Assembly: GCA_019009955.1 (NCBI GenBank) | Contig: CM032228.1 | Location: forward strand, 96,406,501 to 96,470,500 | DNA length: 64,000 nucleotides | Source of the DNA: Riptortus pedestris | Taxonomy: Eukaryota > Arthropoda > Insecta > Hemiptera > Alydidae | Direction: 5' to 3' | The notes under the pieces: generated by a model | Database searches by the model: none | The model's input: the letters and a program-made list of their open reading frames with translations, nothing else | What the model was told of the DNA's origin: nothing | Translations under genes and position numbers: made by a program | Shown here: one piece after another, positions 36,540 to 47,236 of the stretch | Position numbering within the stretch: the first letter of the stretch is position 1 | How the letters are laid out: each line of letters begins with the position of its first letter

Positions 36540-37861
36540 CTATGTGTGTGTCTGTTACCGCTCTAGCGGTCGCAATTTTTGTCTTATCGTTACCAAATTT
36601 GATATATAATCGTTTCATCTAGAAAGAAAGATCAAGTTCGTTAACGGTTGAAATCGGACTAGGGGGAGGGGGGGGGGTTAGAGGGGGAGAATTTCTAAAA
36701 TTCTTAATATCTCCGTTAATATGCGTTGGATCGAAAAATTGTATAGAACCAATCTTATTGCAAATGTAATGTTCTATAAATGTTGTTATGTACATTTCTT
36801 CACTATCTTGATTATTAACTGAGATATTTCCATTTTTTAGTTTTCGGTCTTCAGTAAACCCCCACTCCTACTCATCTCATATTAACAATATTCTATTATG
36901 TTATGAAGCACTTTATATGAAGCTTAAATACCAATTATTGTTCTCATTGAACTATTAAGTTTTGAAATAAATGCAAATACGTGGTGCTCGCGGGAAATCT
37001 GCTTAGTAAACGCTGCCCCTGCGTGGCGGACTTTTATTATCTTTAATAATAACCGAGATATTTGCGTTATTTAGTTTTCGGCCGTCAGTAAACCCCCACT
37101 CCTACTCATGTCATATCAACAATAAGCTGTTATATTATGAAGCTCTTTATTTGAAGCCTTAATAACAAATATTGCTCTTATTGAACTTTTACGTCATGAG
37201 ATAAATGGCCGCAAGTGGAAAATCTTTAGTTAACGCAGCCCCTGCGTAACGGACTTTTTTTTAGTTTTCGGCCATCAGTAAACCCTCACTCCTACACGTG
37301 CCATATTAGCAATAAGCTGTTATATCATGAACCACTTGATTCCAAGGTCAAATACCAAACAGAGTTTTTATTGAACTTTCATTAGACGAGATAAATAAAA
37401 AACCTTGTGTGATGATGTCATGAATTATGATTTCTCATTCTTTAATCCATAATATTTATTTGATTTATACCATACTGGATGTATAACCATTACAGCCGAG
37501 ACTAAAGAATATATTTCTTTGAGGCGAAAATCGGTCCTGGAATAGTGGGCGTTTAGAGACGAGGGCATTCGAAAACTCAAAAAAAATCTCAGTTATTATG
37601 AGTCGGATCATAAAATGTTATAAAACCAATCTTGTTAAACTATTGGTGATCTATACTTTTTATTCTAAACATTTCTTCCTAACTCAAGTATTAAGCGAGT
37701 TATCCGTACTTCCTTATCTTCTGCCTTCAGTAACACCCCCCCCCTCTCCTTTACTTATGGCTTATTTGCATATAAATAGAGAAGAGATGAGATCGCAAGC
37801 ACGTCATACAAGTAAATGGGAAATCTGCTTAATTTACGTAGGCCCTGCATAACGGACTTTT
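36359..37861 (+). mobile_element. HINE cluster member B with three successive 3' ends
   Basis: Starts with AACAGATTTCCCTTAAGG at 36359 and has a (TA)n core (about 36481-36529). Three 3'-end modules follow, each with a GGGAAATCTGCT-like motif, a GCAGCCCCTGC-like stem and GACTTTT: ending near 37036, 37261 and 37861. Between them the block TTTTCGGCC(G/A)TCAGTAAACC is repeated. This looks like serial insertion of 3' ends or read-through concatenation. Confidence 0.7.
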
Positions 37862-37988
37862 AGCAGATTTCCCTTCAGGGAATATTTTTGTATGGTTTCT
37901 TACTAAAGGAAAATGGACAATAGATGGTATGCAATCAGCAGTGGGATATCCGCCTACTTTTCTCGGCCCCTGCATAACAGGTTTTTTT
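37862..37988 (+). mobile_element. HINE cluster member C, internally deleted
   Basis: AGCAGATTTCCCTTCAGGG at 37862 directly abuts the previous 3' end. Only about 127 bp later is a 3' end (GGCCCCTGCATAACAGGTTTTTTT). The core with its TA tract is gone. Confidence 0.65.
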
Positions 37989-38284
37989 CATTAACCCTCC
38001 TCTAAAACAAATGAAAATCGTATTTCAAGCTAAATATGGTGCGTTGTATTCGTCACGATGAGGAGGAGGGAGGGGGCTCAGTAAAGGAGTAAAATAATAA
38101 ATTCCAAATATCTCTCGTACTGGCAGTTGAGTCATAAAACGTTACATTGTCTACTTGTAACGAATTTAATCTTCCACAAGTATTGTAATTTTTTTCTCAA
38201 TCTAGAATATCAACAAAAAAACTTAGAAGTTAAACTGATCAATATTATTAATGATAATATTATCACCCTATTCTCCTGAACTCA

Positions 38285-38790
38285 AAGAAACGGCGACTCC
38301 CACTTGTACCAAATGGTGACTCCCACTATCTTCCATCCAATTTGTACAAACAGTGACTCCCATTAGCGTTTGTCCCTCTTGTACCAAACAGTGTCTCTCA
38401 CTAGCTTCTATCCCACGTGTACCAAAAGGTGACTCTCACTAGCTTCTGTCCCACTTGTACCAAAAGGTGACTCCTTGCGTCTGTCCCACATGTACCAAAA
38501 GGTGACTTCTTCTAGCATCTGTCCCACTTGAACCAAAAGGTGACTCCTTCTAGCGTCTGTCCCACATGTGCCAAGTGGCGACTCTCACTAGCGTCTGTCC
38601 CACTTGTGCCAAATGGTGACTCTCACTAGCTTCTGTCCCACTTGTACCAAAAGGTGACTCCTTCTAGCGTCTGTCCCACTTGTGCCAAATGGTGACTCTC
38701 GGTAGCTTCTGTCCCACTTGTACCAAAAGGTAACTTGCACTAGCATCTGTCCCACTTTTACCAAATGGAGACTCCCTTAGCTTCCATTGT
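38285..38790 (+). repeat. 38-bp minisatellite, about 13 units
   Basis: Unit consensus: GTCCCACTTGTACCAAAAGG followed by TGACTCTCACTAGCTTCT. Successive TCCCAC starts at 38411, 38449, 38484, 38522, 38560, 38598, 38636, 38674, 38712 and 38750 are almost all 38 bp apart; one unit has lost 3 bp. The first units (before 38400) are more diverged. A 38-bp period is not a multiple of three, so it is not coding. Neighbours are the HINE cluster and a SINE. Confidence 0.92.
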
Positions 38791-38804
38791 TTGACAAGTC
38801 TGTC

Positions 38805-39080
38805 ACTTAAATAAATTCCTATTGCCCAGGCAGGAATCAAACCATGTCTTTAAATATTATTGTTTATAGTTATTTAGGTCCTCTTTATGCTACTAGGCTA
38901 TTTGGGACACGTTATCTACAGGTTACCACCCTTTTCTAGCCAGGGTGGGCCCAAGGAGTTTATTTAATGAGTCCGGCACTAAATAAATTCCTATTGCCCA
39001 GGCAGGAATCAAACTCGCCAATCTAGGATTACAATGTGGGATAAGCTAAACTTTAAAAACCATTGAATCACCTGGATCTA
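38805..39080 (-). mobile_element. tRNA-derived SINE, copy preceded by a partial copy
   Basis: A partial body/head junction (AAATAAATTCCTATTGCCC and GGAATCAAACC) at 38805-38842 precedes a longer copy. The longer copy runs through TTATCTACAGGTTACC, CCTTTTCTAGCCAGGG and AATAAATTCCTATTGCCC to a degenerate head ending near 39080. Both this copy and the 31.7-kb copy have CCATGTC(C/T)TTAAATATTA at the left, suggesting that sequence is part of the element tail. Confidence 0.7.
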
Positions 39081-39790
39081 CTTATTGTTTTAAATTCTAG
39101 ACAACTGTAATTCATTAGAAGTCAAGGTTAGATTCACTGTTATGTACCTTTAAGTGCACTCGCTCAGTTTTCACCATTAAGTGATTATTCTATTTATTTT
39201 GGAGAACCAGTCATTTTTGTGGGGGTATGTTAAGTATATGTATTATTTTTTATTGCATTTGAAGCCGATTCAAAACATATATTTGTGAAATATTGGCTTT
39301 CACAATGATGTATCCTAAATGACACATTGCCAAGTACACTGGCATATCATAAAGGATATATTTATTTTGGAATAATGTTTATTTTTTATTTGGATTCTGT
39401 CTATCCTTTCAGATAATATGTACAGGAGCAGAGGAGAAAAGATTTTGGCTCTTCTACTAAAATTTGGAGCAGGGTAATAACTGAAAGATGAGCCAAATCA
39501 TGTTTTGGAGGTGGCAGATATAGGCACAGCATCACACAACTTTGAAGTTGGGAGGTTTTCTATATTCTGTGGATATGGAACTAGAACCTCTGAATCAAAG
39601 GGATGATACAGAAGTCCATTTAACTGATAATTCTACAACAATAGACTAACTCTGATTGAAAAATCAGGATTGCAATGAAAATTCAAGGGAATTAAATATT
39701 TTGGACCCAAGGAGGAAGTATATAACTTTAAAACTATTCACAAAACAAATAACTGAATCCCTTAATAAGATTAATAGGCTAACTACATTT
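39081..39790. other. Unassigned AT-rich sequence
   Basis: A 61-codon plus frame begins at 39656, but its end runs into HINE sequence. No domain recognised. Confidence 0.4.
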
Positions 39791-40240
39791 AAAAAGTCCG
39801 TCACGCAGGGGCTGCGTAAACTAAGCAGATTTCCCATGTGAAGTTTTACAATAGAGAAATTTCAGATTAGAGAGCCGTACAGTTACGCGAACGACCCGAA
39901 CTAGCTCTTGACGGAAACTCACGAGTAGACCCGAAGTTAGCCGATCTCGTCTAAGAAGCTGAAAGCAGAAAAATGCCAATATCTCGGTTAATATTCAAGA
40001 TACTGAATAAATGTATATAACACTATTTATAGTAAATGTAATTTGCAATAAGATTTATTCTATACAATTTTTCAATCCGACGTATGGTAGCGGAGATATT
40101 TTGAATTTTCGAAAATCCTCCCCCTCCCACAGGTTCGATTTCAGCCATTAACGAACTTGATCTGTCTTTTTACATAAAAGGTTTAAATATCGAGTTTGGT
40201 AACGATCAAACGAAAATTGCGACCGCTAGAGCGTTAGCAG

Positions 40241-40306
<66 letters not shown>

Positions 40307-40428
40307 GAACGGACCTCATTTTCGTCATCTCCTGGGTAGGATCGATGGACATTTGAAGAAATTTTTCGAAACTCGCGTCATGAGTACGACCTCAATAGCT
40401 GATTTGCCTTAAGGGAAATCTGCTAAAA
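39791..40428 (-). mobile_element. HINE/DINE-1-like element, complete copy
   Basis: Complete on the minus strand, about 638 bp. 3' end AAAAAGTCC (39791) with stem ACGCAG/CTGCGT (39803-39817) and TAAGCAGATTTCCC motif at about 39819-39832. The core includes the CTCCCCCTCCCAC box (about 40117-40131), (TA)n about 40245-40300 and TTTTGAACGGACCTC. The 5' end, CTTAAGGGAAATCTGCT, is at 40408-40424. It interrupts a short plus-strand frame of unknown origin. Confidence 0.82.
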
Positions 40429-42676
40429 GAGGAAGGCAGCCTACATTTCTAAAAGATGAGTAGGATTGGAATAACCAGTTCTGAGATTCATGGGGCATGG
40501 GCCATTTCCACAAAGTGGAGGGAAAGAAGAAGTTGGCTAGAAATCAAGAATTTGGTGTCTCAGATGATTGTGATGATCTTCAAAAAGCTATAAGAACAAC
40601 CCTTCCATTATATGTGATAACCTTAAGCAACACCAAACCAAGGTATACCAGTAGTATATTTAAAATTATCTTCTTGATTCTAGCATCTGGTTGAAAGTTG
40701 AAGAGCCCCACAAAAAGAATATCTCTTTGTAATGAAATAAAAATATCTTACATAAACCTCCTCCAATAACACCAACCCATCCCACATAAAATCCAACCAA
40801 TAAAGTTTTCCTCGACTTCATCGCAAATCCAAGCACTTGACTTTGAGACCTAACCGCAATTAACTAAAGAAACTCAGTGCCCTTGTCCTTTATTCTCCAA
40901 GACTCTGTGACTACTCTCAATAATAGGACAGATAGTGACCAGTACTACATTTATCCTCCAGCCATGATTTGTCCAAACTATAAAACAACTTCTATACACC
41001 TTATAGACTCCAATAGGCTTCTAATACAAAGAAATCCCCTTATGGACCACCAAAAATGAATAGTTTCTAGCTCTAAAACTGACTGGATATACCACCCTAA
41101 TGGTACAGCTCTTCAGGGTCTACAATAATGGGACTTTCAAGTATTTACCATTACCTTGAAGAAAACCTCAACTCAACTTGTCAAATTGAGCCTCTAATCA
41201 GAATCGAACCAACTTTACTGCTTGATAGAGTTAATACCAAATCAAAAAGCTTACACAGATCATCAATAACATGCTACAACTTAATCTTCTCAATCATATC
41301 ACTCAATGACTTTCTTATAATTATATGCGTTTATTGATGGTTCAATTATAACCGTTTAAAAATATTGAGTAGTGCATTTTTCAATGAAACATGCACTAAA
41401 AGTACTTCATCATAATTATCAATAATCAAAGAAAAAAAATTACTCGATATGGGATTTTGAAGAAGGCCATAAGACTACTAAACTAATTATAAACACTAAA
41501 CTTAAATACTCCTAATATTAGTCAAGCTAATAAATAACTTCATTTAAACTAAAGAAGAAGAATTTATTATATGAAATTAATTGAGTCGTAATATAAGTGA
41601 TTAAAACTTTTAATCAACCCTAATGACCCAACTTTTTTCCAGAACTAATAAAATATATTATTTAAAAACAAATCAATAAGTATGAGGAAAAATTTGGAAA
41701 TGTGCCAATTCAGAATAGAAATAAATTTACATAAACATTAATTCCCTCATGAGGATAAATTTAATTATTGAGGTGTCTTAAAACATAAAATATTTATTTA
41801 ATTAAAGTAGAATTGATACCATAATGCAGGCTCACAATAACAGAAAAGTCTATGGACACAACCAATCGATCAGATGACAGTTTAAATCTAGAGTGAAACA
41901 AAGGATGAAATGCAGCAAACTAGATAAAAACTAGGACCTACAGTCCTAGAGTAGACCACCTAGATTTCTTCTAATGACTCCTTAGGCTAAATGTACAATA
42001 ATTTACTATCTCTTAACCCTTTTGATTTAAAAACAGGTAAGAGAAGCTTAGATTACTTCATAAACTAAAATTATAATTTTCACTAAAGATGTAATTTAGT
42101 TTGTTCTATTAATGATTAAATATTTTGTTACCTATTTCTTTTCTTTTCTTTTAATCTTTTACCATATTAACTCTTTAAATATATAATTAATTATAATTAT
42201 CAAGGACAATAGAATTCACAGAGAAGTTTCAAAACAGAGTTGCCAACCTATGAAGATGCCTGGACCATACACCAGGTTTGAATGGCACATTTTATATGTG
42301 TAATTTATTACTGAATGGCCTATGGTATTTTGAGCTTTATACAAATTATTTCGACAAACTATGAAGTGTCTCCTCTGCCTATAACATGCTTACAGTCAGA
42401 TATGCTTTGGTCTTTAGCGTCTATTGCAGAGAGATAACTACTGATTGTATATATTAATTGTCAGAAAAATAATAATGTTATAATCAGTAATATGGCAGAA
42501 GGTCAACTCTAAGAAAAATTTAGAAAAATAATTATTATCACTTTTATTTTTGGACTAGTTTCACAACCAGCTCGACTAATTTGAACCTTGGCCTCTCAGT
42601 ACTCTGCCTGGAGAAAAGAAAAAAATCTAATTACGGGAAGCTTATTATTGTTTGATACATTTTACTACAGATTTCC

Positions 42677-42681
<5 letters not shown>
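40429..42681. other. Unassigned, plus strand rich in A and C
   Basis: Short plus frames at 40497-40694, 40877-41059 and 41128-41337 have no domain. From about 40740 to 41340 the plus strand is notably poor in G. From here on the sequence becomes more AT-rich. Confidence 0.4.
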
Positions 42682-42748
<67 letters not shown>

Positions 42749-42763
42749 GGTGTGTGGGTGTGT
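42682..42763. repeat. (TA)n-(GT)n compound microsatellite
   Basis: TA repeats at about 42683-42722 run into GT repeats with two GGGTGT interruptions, to about 42764. Confidence 0.9.
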
Positions 42764-43189
42764 GTAATTCATATGTTTAATTTAGGTTTTTTTTCTTTTA
42801 CAGACTGCTTTATTTCTATTCTTTAATATATGCATATTCTCTTTAATTTCCTTCTTACTTAAATCTCTTTTTTTTTCCTAATATACTTATATTAAGCTGA
42901 GTGTGATTAATAGAAGGGTCAATTAGGGGATGATTTACCTCATCTAAGCTTATTAGTGTTTGATTTTTGTTTACATAATTTTGATGATTCCCCTGTATAA
43001 CTTTTGTCCAATCCTTACAATTGATTCTATAATGTAGTTATAATTAATAATCTGAATGATATTTTTTAGACATTCACATAAGTAGATTTTTCCTTTAATA
43101 TTTAGACTATACTTCTTTAGAGATAATCAATATTGGTTACTTTATGACATATCGATATTAAACAGCTGACTCGGGCCACAAAACTTGGT

Positions 43190-43990
43190 AGTCCGTTCCC
43201 AGATTGGCAGAGACAATGGAGAGTTCTGTGTAGCAATGTCTTCATACCTTTTAGGTTTATTTTTCTCCTTACGAGCCGTCAAATGGGTACGAATCAATTA
43301 CATCAGTAGGGTTTGATAATGCAGTTATAGGCCCTTAGTTTCAAGACTCATTAGATTTTACTTCATCTTAAAGACTCGAAGATCTGAGAAGAAAGCATGT
43401 TAGGCTCTGTATTTCAATGTTCAATTTCAGGCATTGGTTGCAGACAGAGTTTAATGGCTTCAAAATATTTGAAGCTTTCTACTTTTGAAAAGAATATGGC
43501 CTCTATATTTAAGCTATTTTCCAGGTGCTGGTTATGGACTATACCATATATTTAATGTTTTCTTGGATTACATGCAATCCCATCTATTTTGTCACTGATA
43601 AAAACAGCAAGAGATAGTAATAACTCTTTATTTAAGTTAATTAACTGAAAATGCAAGAAATTGATGCATCTTCCCTACATATATACCCTTTATATCTCTA
43701 ATGCTTCAAGTATTGCCTCCTCCAAAGCTAGAATGAACAGCATGGTTGATAAACAATCACCCCTGTTTCCTGACATACTATAAAATGCCTCAATCACCTC
43801 GGTTTGAACCAACAATACAGTGGGACCCATTGATAAACTCTCTTGTCAGTCCTACAAGATTCTTTGGAAATCCAAATTCCATTATTATTTTCCAAAGTCA
43901 GCTTCTATCAATTGAATCATATGCTCCTTTGAAGTCAATGAATATGGTGTATAAATCTCTTGTATACACATCAACTACAGGGTATTGCAT
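43190..43990 (-). mobile_element. LINE reverse transcriptase, decayed
   Basis: The minus strand from about 43955 reads TIFIDFKGAYDSIDRS, a stop, LWKIIMEFGFPKNLVGL. After a frameshift it continues TVLLVQTEVIEAFYSMSG, NRGDCLSTMLFILALEEAIL. These are RT motifs (FIDF.KAYDS, FG.P.KL, G.RQGD.LS..LFN.ALE) of an RTE/Jockey-like LINE. Further downstream (about 43560-43430) IFFSKVESFKYFEAIK fits the thumb region (F.V..F.YLG). The YADD box was not found. Several stops. Confidence 0.75.
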
Positions 43991-44880
43991 TACTAGCTGG
44001 TGTCACAGCAGTGAGTACAGAGAGATCGAGACCCGAAGTTAACAGGCCTCGACAGACCGATACACCTCACCAATGCCCACCATGATGCTAAAGGGGTATG
44101 GAAACAACTGGTATACTAGCAATCATAACGGTCACTCATTCAAGTACTGCCTATGCCTGATGATGCTTGATCTAATGTCAGACACTCTATCGCTTGCAGT
44201 CACTCACAATTTATACATACTCACATGCATATATATATCAGTTATTTTAAAAACCAAGTATTTTTTTTAGACAATGTGTATTTCCATTACCAAATACCAT
44301 TCAAATAAAATAAGTATTTTGAATTTGAAATAAATAAAAACAAAATACTTTTTCATTTTATTCAGAACACAGTTTTGTGGCTCCACGCAATTTGGAAAAA
44401 GGAGTTGGCCTAAAAGTTTAAAATGTACATAACATTTAATGCACAAAACAATTAATAAAACTATAGAACCTTTAACAATTCAATGTGTTAACAGTGTCAT
44501 ATTCAACATTAAAATATTTATAGAAAAAAAAATTACAATATACATATTTACCTTAAATTTAAAAGGAATTAAAATTTACCTTCAGAAGATTAATATACTT
44601 ATTTTTAAGCAGTTGATTTAAAAAATTAACTCCTAGACAATTAAATTTTCTATTGACACCATCTATTGACTTTTGAAAATGGCTTTAAATATCCAGCTTT
44701 CCTCCTTAGTTGATAATGAAAATGTGGGCCTTTCAAATATAAATATATATAAAAGTATATGTATTTGATGCCTGACCACTTCATTGGTCACAATTGGTTT
44801 TCAAATATTGAGTTTGGTGCCAATTAAAGAAAAATTGCTGTGCACTATGACCACTTTTAATGTCCATTTTTTTGCTAATA
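43991..44880. other. AT-rich, nothing recognised
   Basis: Contains a patch at about 43995-44060 faintly like 5S rRNA (see rejected items). Otherwise no assignment. Confidence 0.35.
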
Positions 44881-45052
44881 CGACTAATCTACAGGTTACT
44901 ACTCTTTTCTAGCCACTATGAGACTAAGGATTTTATTTAATGAGTTTGTTACTAAATAAATTCCTATTGCCCAAGTCAGAATTGAACTCACCACTCATGG
45001 TTCGCAATGTGAGATTATGACTTTAACAAACATGGTTAAACTGAGCCCCATT
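44881..45052 (-). mobile_element. tRNA-derived SINE, old copy
   Basis: Plus-strand CTACAGGTTACTACTC, TCTAGCCACTATGAG, TTTATTTAATGAGTTTG, AATTCCTATTGCCC and a diverged head with GAATTGAACTCACCAC and TAAACTGAGCCCC. Same family as the 31.7-kb copy but with more changes. Confidence 0.72.
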
Positions 45053-46924
45053 TTATATTTTAATAAAGTGCATTAAAATATGAAATTTATTTTATATTTT
45101 AAGAAAGTGAAATTAAATACATTACCTGTGTTTTGTATTTTAAAAAGAAAATACAATTGCAAACAATGAATTTTGCATATTAAGAAGAAAATATAGTTAC
45201 AATGTATTTTGCATTTTACATCTTAAAATACAAAAAATGTATTTTCTTTGGTATTTCAAAATATTTTATTTGAAATACTGTCCAGGTTGAGTGTGCATTC
45301 GCTTGTGTGTATACATTACATATGTAAATGCAAATGTGAGAATAAGGTGTTTTTCATATCAAGGTACTTCAAAATAGTAATCGGGAACACCCCCCACTAA
45401 AAAAATAAAAGTAGGTTTTTACTATGTAAATTTAAGGCATTGTATCTTCCCTCAAAACGTCCTCACAAGGAATTCCAATTTCGAGGGAATGTTCAGATTC
45501 ATGAAATATTATAAACAAGATATATATTGCGTAATTGTTCAATGAAAAAATATATTTTTTTTTATATGAAACTAAATGTTTGAATATCCTAACTTAAAAA
45601 TGTAACTAATGTGGATTGTTTAATTAGTTGTGGCTATACCAAGTAAAAATTTACCACAAAAGTCGTTCCAGCCACCTAATTTCATATGAAATCATACATA
45701 TAAAATAGTGATTCATTTTAAATTTTAAATAAAAATAAAAGCATTATTAAGTGCAAATTTCCAAAACCAGTTAAACATAAAATAAATTAAACACCAGCAC
45801 AAGCACAAACACAGCCATGCTCAATTTTATTTTATTCACACATGACAAACATAAAGTGCATGAAACAAATCTAAATAATTTAGTGTGTACCTTGTTTATC
45901 AGATCTGCCACAAATATAGGAATATTGCTCCTAAAATTAGGAATGATATGTGTAGACAAAGGCTATACTTCAACCCATTAAGCATTATTGTTAATTTCTG
46001 CCCCAGTTAAATTTCTTAAGATCAGGTCATAACAATTAGACATCTTCATTTTTCAATATCTCTTTTTATATATTTAGCCCATCCTTTGAGAGAGTCATTC
46101 AAGGATTCTTAACCTCAATAAGTAACATACATTTGGATTAAGAAAAGATCTTGAAAAGGTCATGATTTATAACATAGAACATGTCAACAAATATAAACAA
46201 TAAGTAATCATTTAGTTCTATTATGACATGACTCCATAAAAACCACTAAAAAGTATATAAGATAAAATGAATTCTTGAAACCACTTTATTTAAATTAATT
46301 AAATCATTACCATAATTTATAAAAGCATCACTTAAGAGGTAAACATTTTGCTTAGAAAGTTTGAGAAATACAAATAGATAAATAGGGTTTGCAAGCACTT
46401 TTATAGTAATTGTGACATTGTCTATTGTAAGAAGAAGTGCAGACGTCATTTGGATTGAACATTTGGGATGAATGGAACACTCCAGCCTGCCCACAAACAT
46501 GTTACTTGTTCACAAGTAGAAAAGTCTCTCACAAAGGTACTGTGAAAATTAAGATTTACCAGGTGCAGGTATGGTACACCGATGTTGTAACTTCAAATTT
46601 AAACTGAACATGAACTGATTGATGCAATCCCTAAAATATGAAAATCTCATGAGTAAGAGTAGTTAAACTGGGGGATGAAAATAAAAAGTATAAATAACTT
46701 GCTTAATTTTTTCATCGAATTTCATCTTTAGCAATATATGAATCATTTAAATATTGAGAAATGTGTTCATCAAGAAAATATTGAGGTCACTAGAAAACAA
46801 TAATCTTTACTGACGTCATGTCAAACATACCTGAATCTATTACACAGAGGTAAAGGTTTGATGAAAATAATAGTTGGCATTTAAGCTAAGAATATGATTT
46901 TTCATGATATATCAGCTTTTGTTA
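45053..46924. other. AT-rich, nothing recognised
   Basis: Short frames at 45771-45959 and 46246-46500 (minus) lack domains. No repeats named. Confidence 0.4.
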
Positions 46925-47236
46925 ATTAGAGATGAGTAAGAGTGGGGGGTTTAATGAAGGCTGCAAAATAAAAAAACTCAAAAATTCAAGGTAGAGAAAA
47001 CAATTTATAAACAACCTAATAATAGAGATATTTGGAATTTGCCCCCTCCCTCCCCCTCCCCCCGCCTCTAAACCACTCCTCTCCTGGTTGATTTTGGCTG
47101 TTAGTAAGCTTGATCTTTAGTTTTACACGAAACACTTAAACATCAAACAAAAATTATGATCGCTGGAGCACTAACTGACAAGTACATATAAGTATGTATA
47201 TATAGCTATAATGATTTTTCTTAAAGAAAATCTGAG
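46925..47236 (-). mobile_element. HINE, ancient copy
   Basis: CCTCTAAACCACTCC, GATTTTGGCTGTTAGTAAGC, TTGATCTTTAGTTTTAC and ATCAAACAAAAATTATGATCG match the HINE core, followed by a short degenerate TA stretch. CTTAAAGAAAATCTGA at the right end is a worn 5' end. Much more diverged than copies left of 42 kb. Confidence 0.62.

Noticed and set aside
38285..38790. CRISPR-like array
   Set aside because: Direct tandem units without unique spacers in eukaryotic DNA; it is a minisatellite.
40740..41340. Possible nuclear mitochondrial insert, because the plus strand is A/C-rich and some TGA codons read well as tryptophan
   Set aside because: No mitochondrial protein or rRNA motif could be recognised and ordinary TAA/TAG stops interrupt the frames.
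43746..44042. 98-codon plus-strand frame
   Set aside because: It is the antisense shadow of the minus-strand LINE reverse transcriptase, whose motifs are clear.
43995..44070. 5S rRNA-like words (GAGACCCGAAGTTAACAGG)
   Set aside because: Only a short match, no internal control region or fold; a similar word at about 39925 lies inside a HINE copy.
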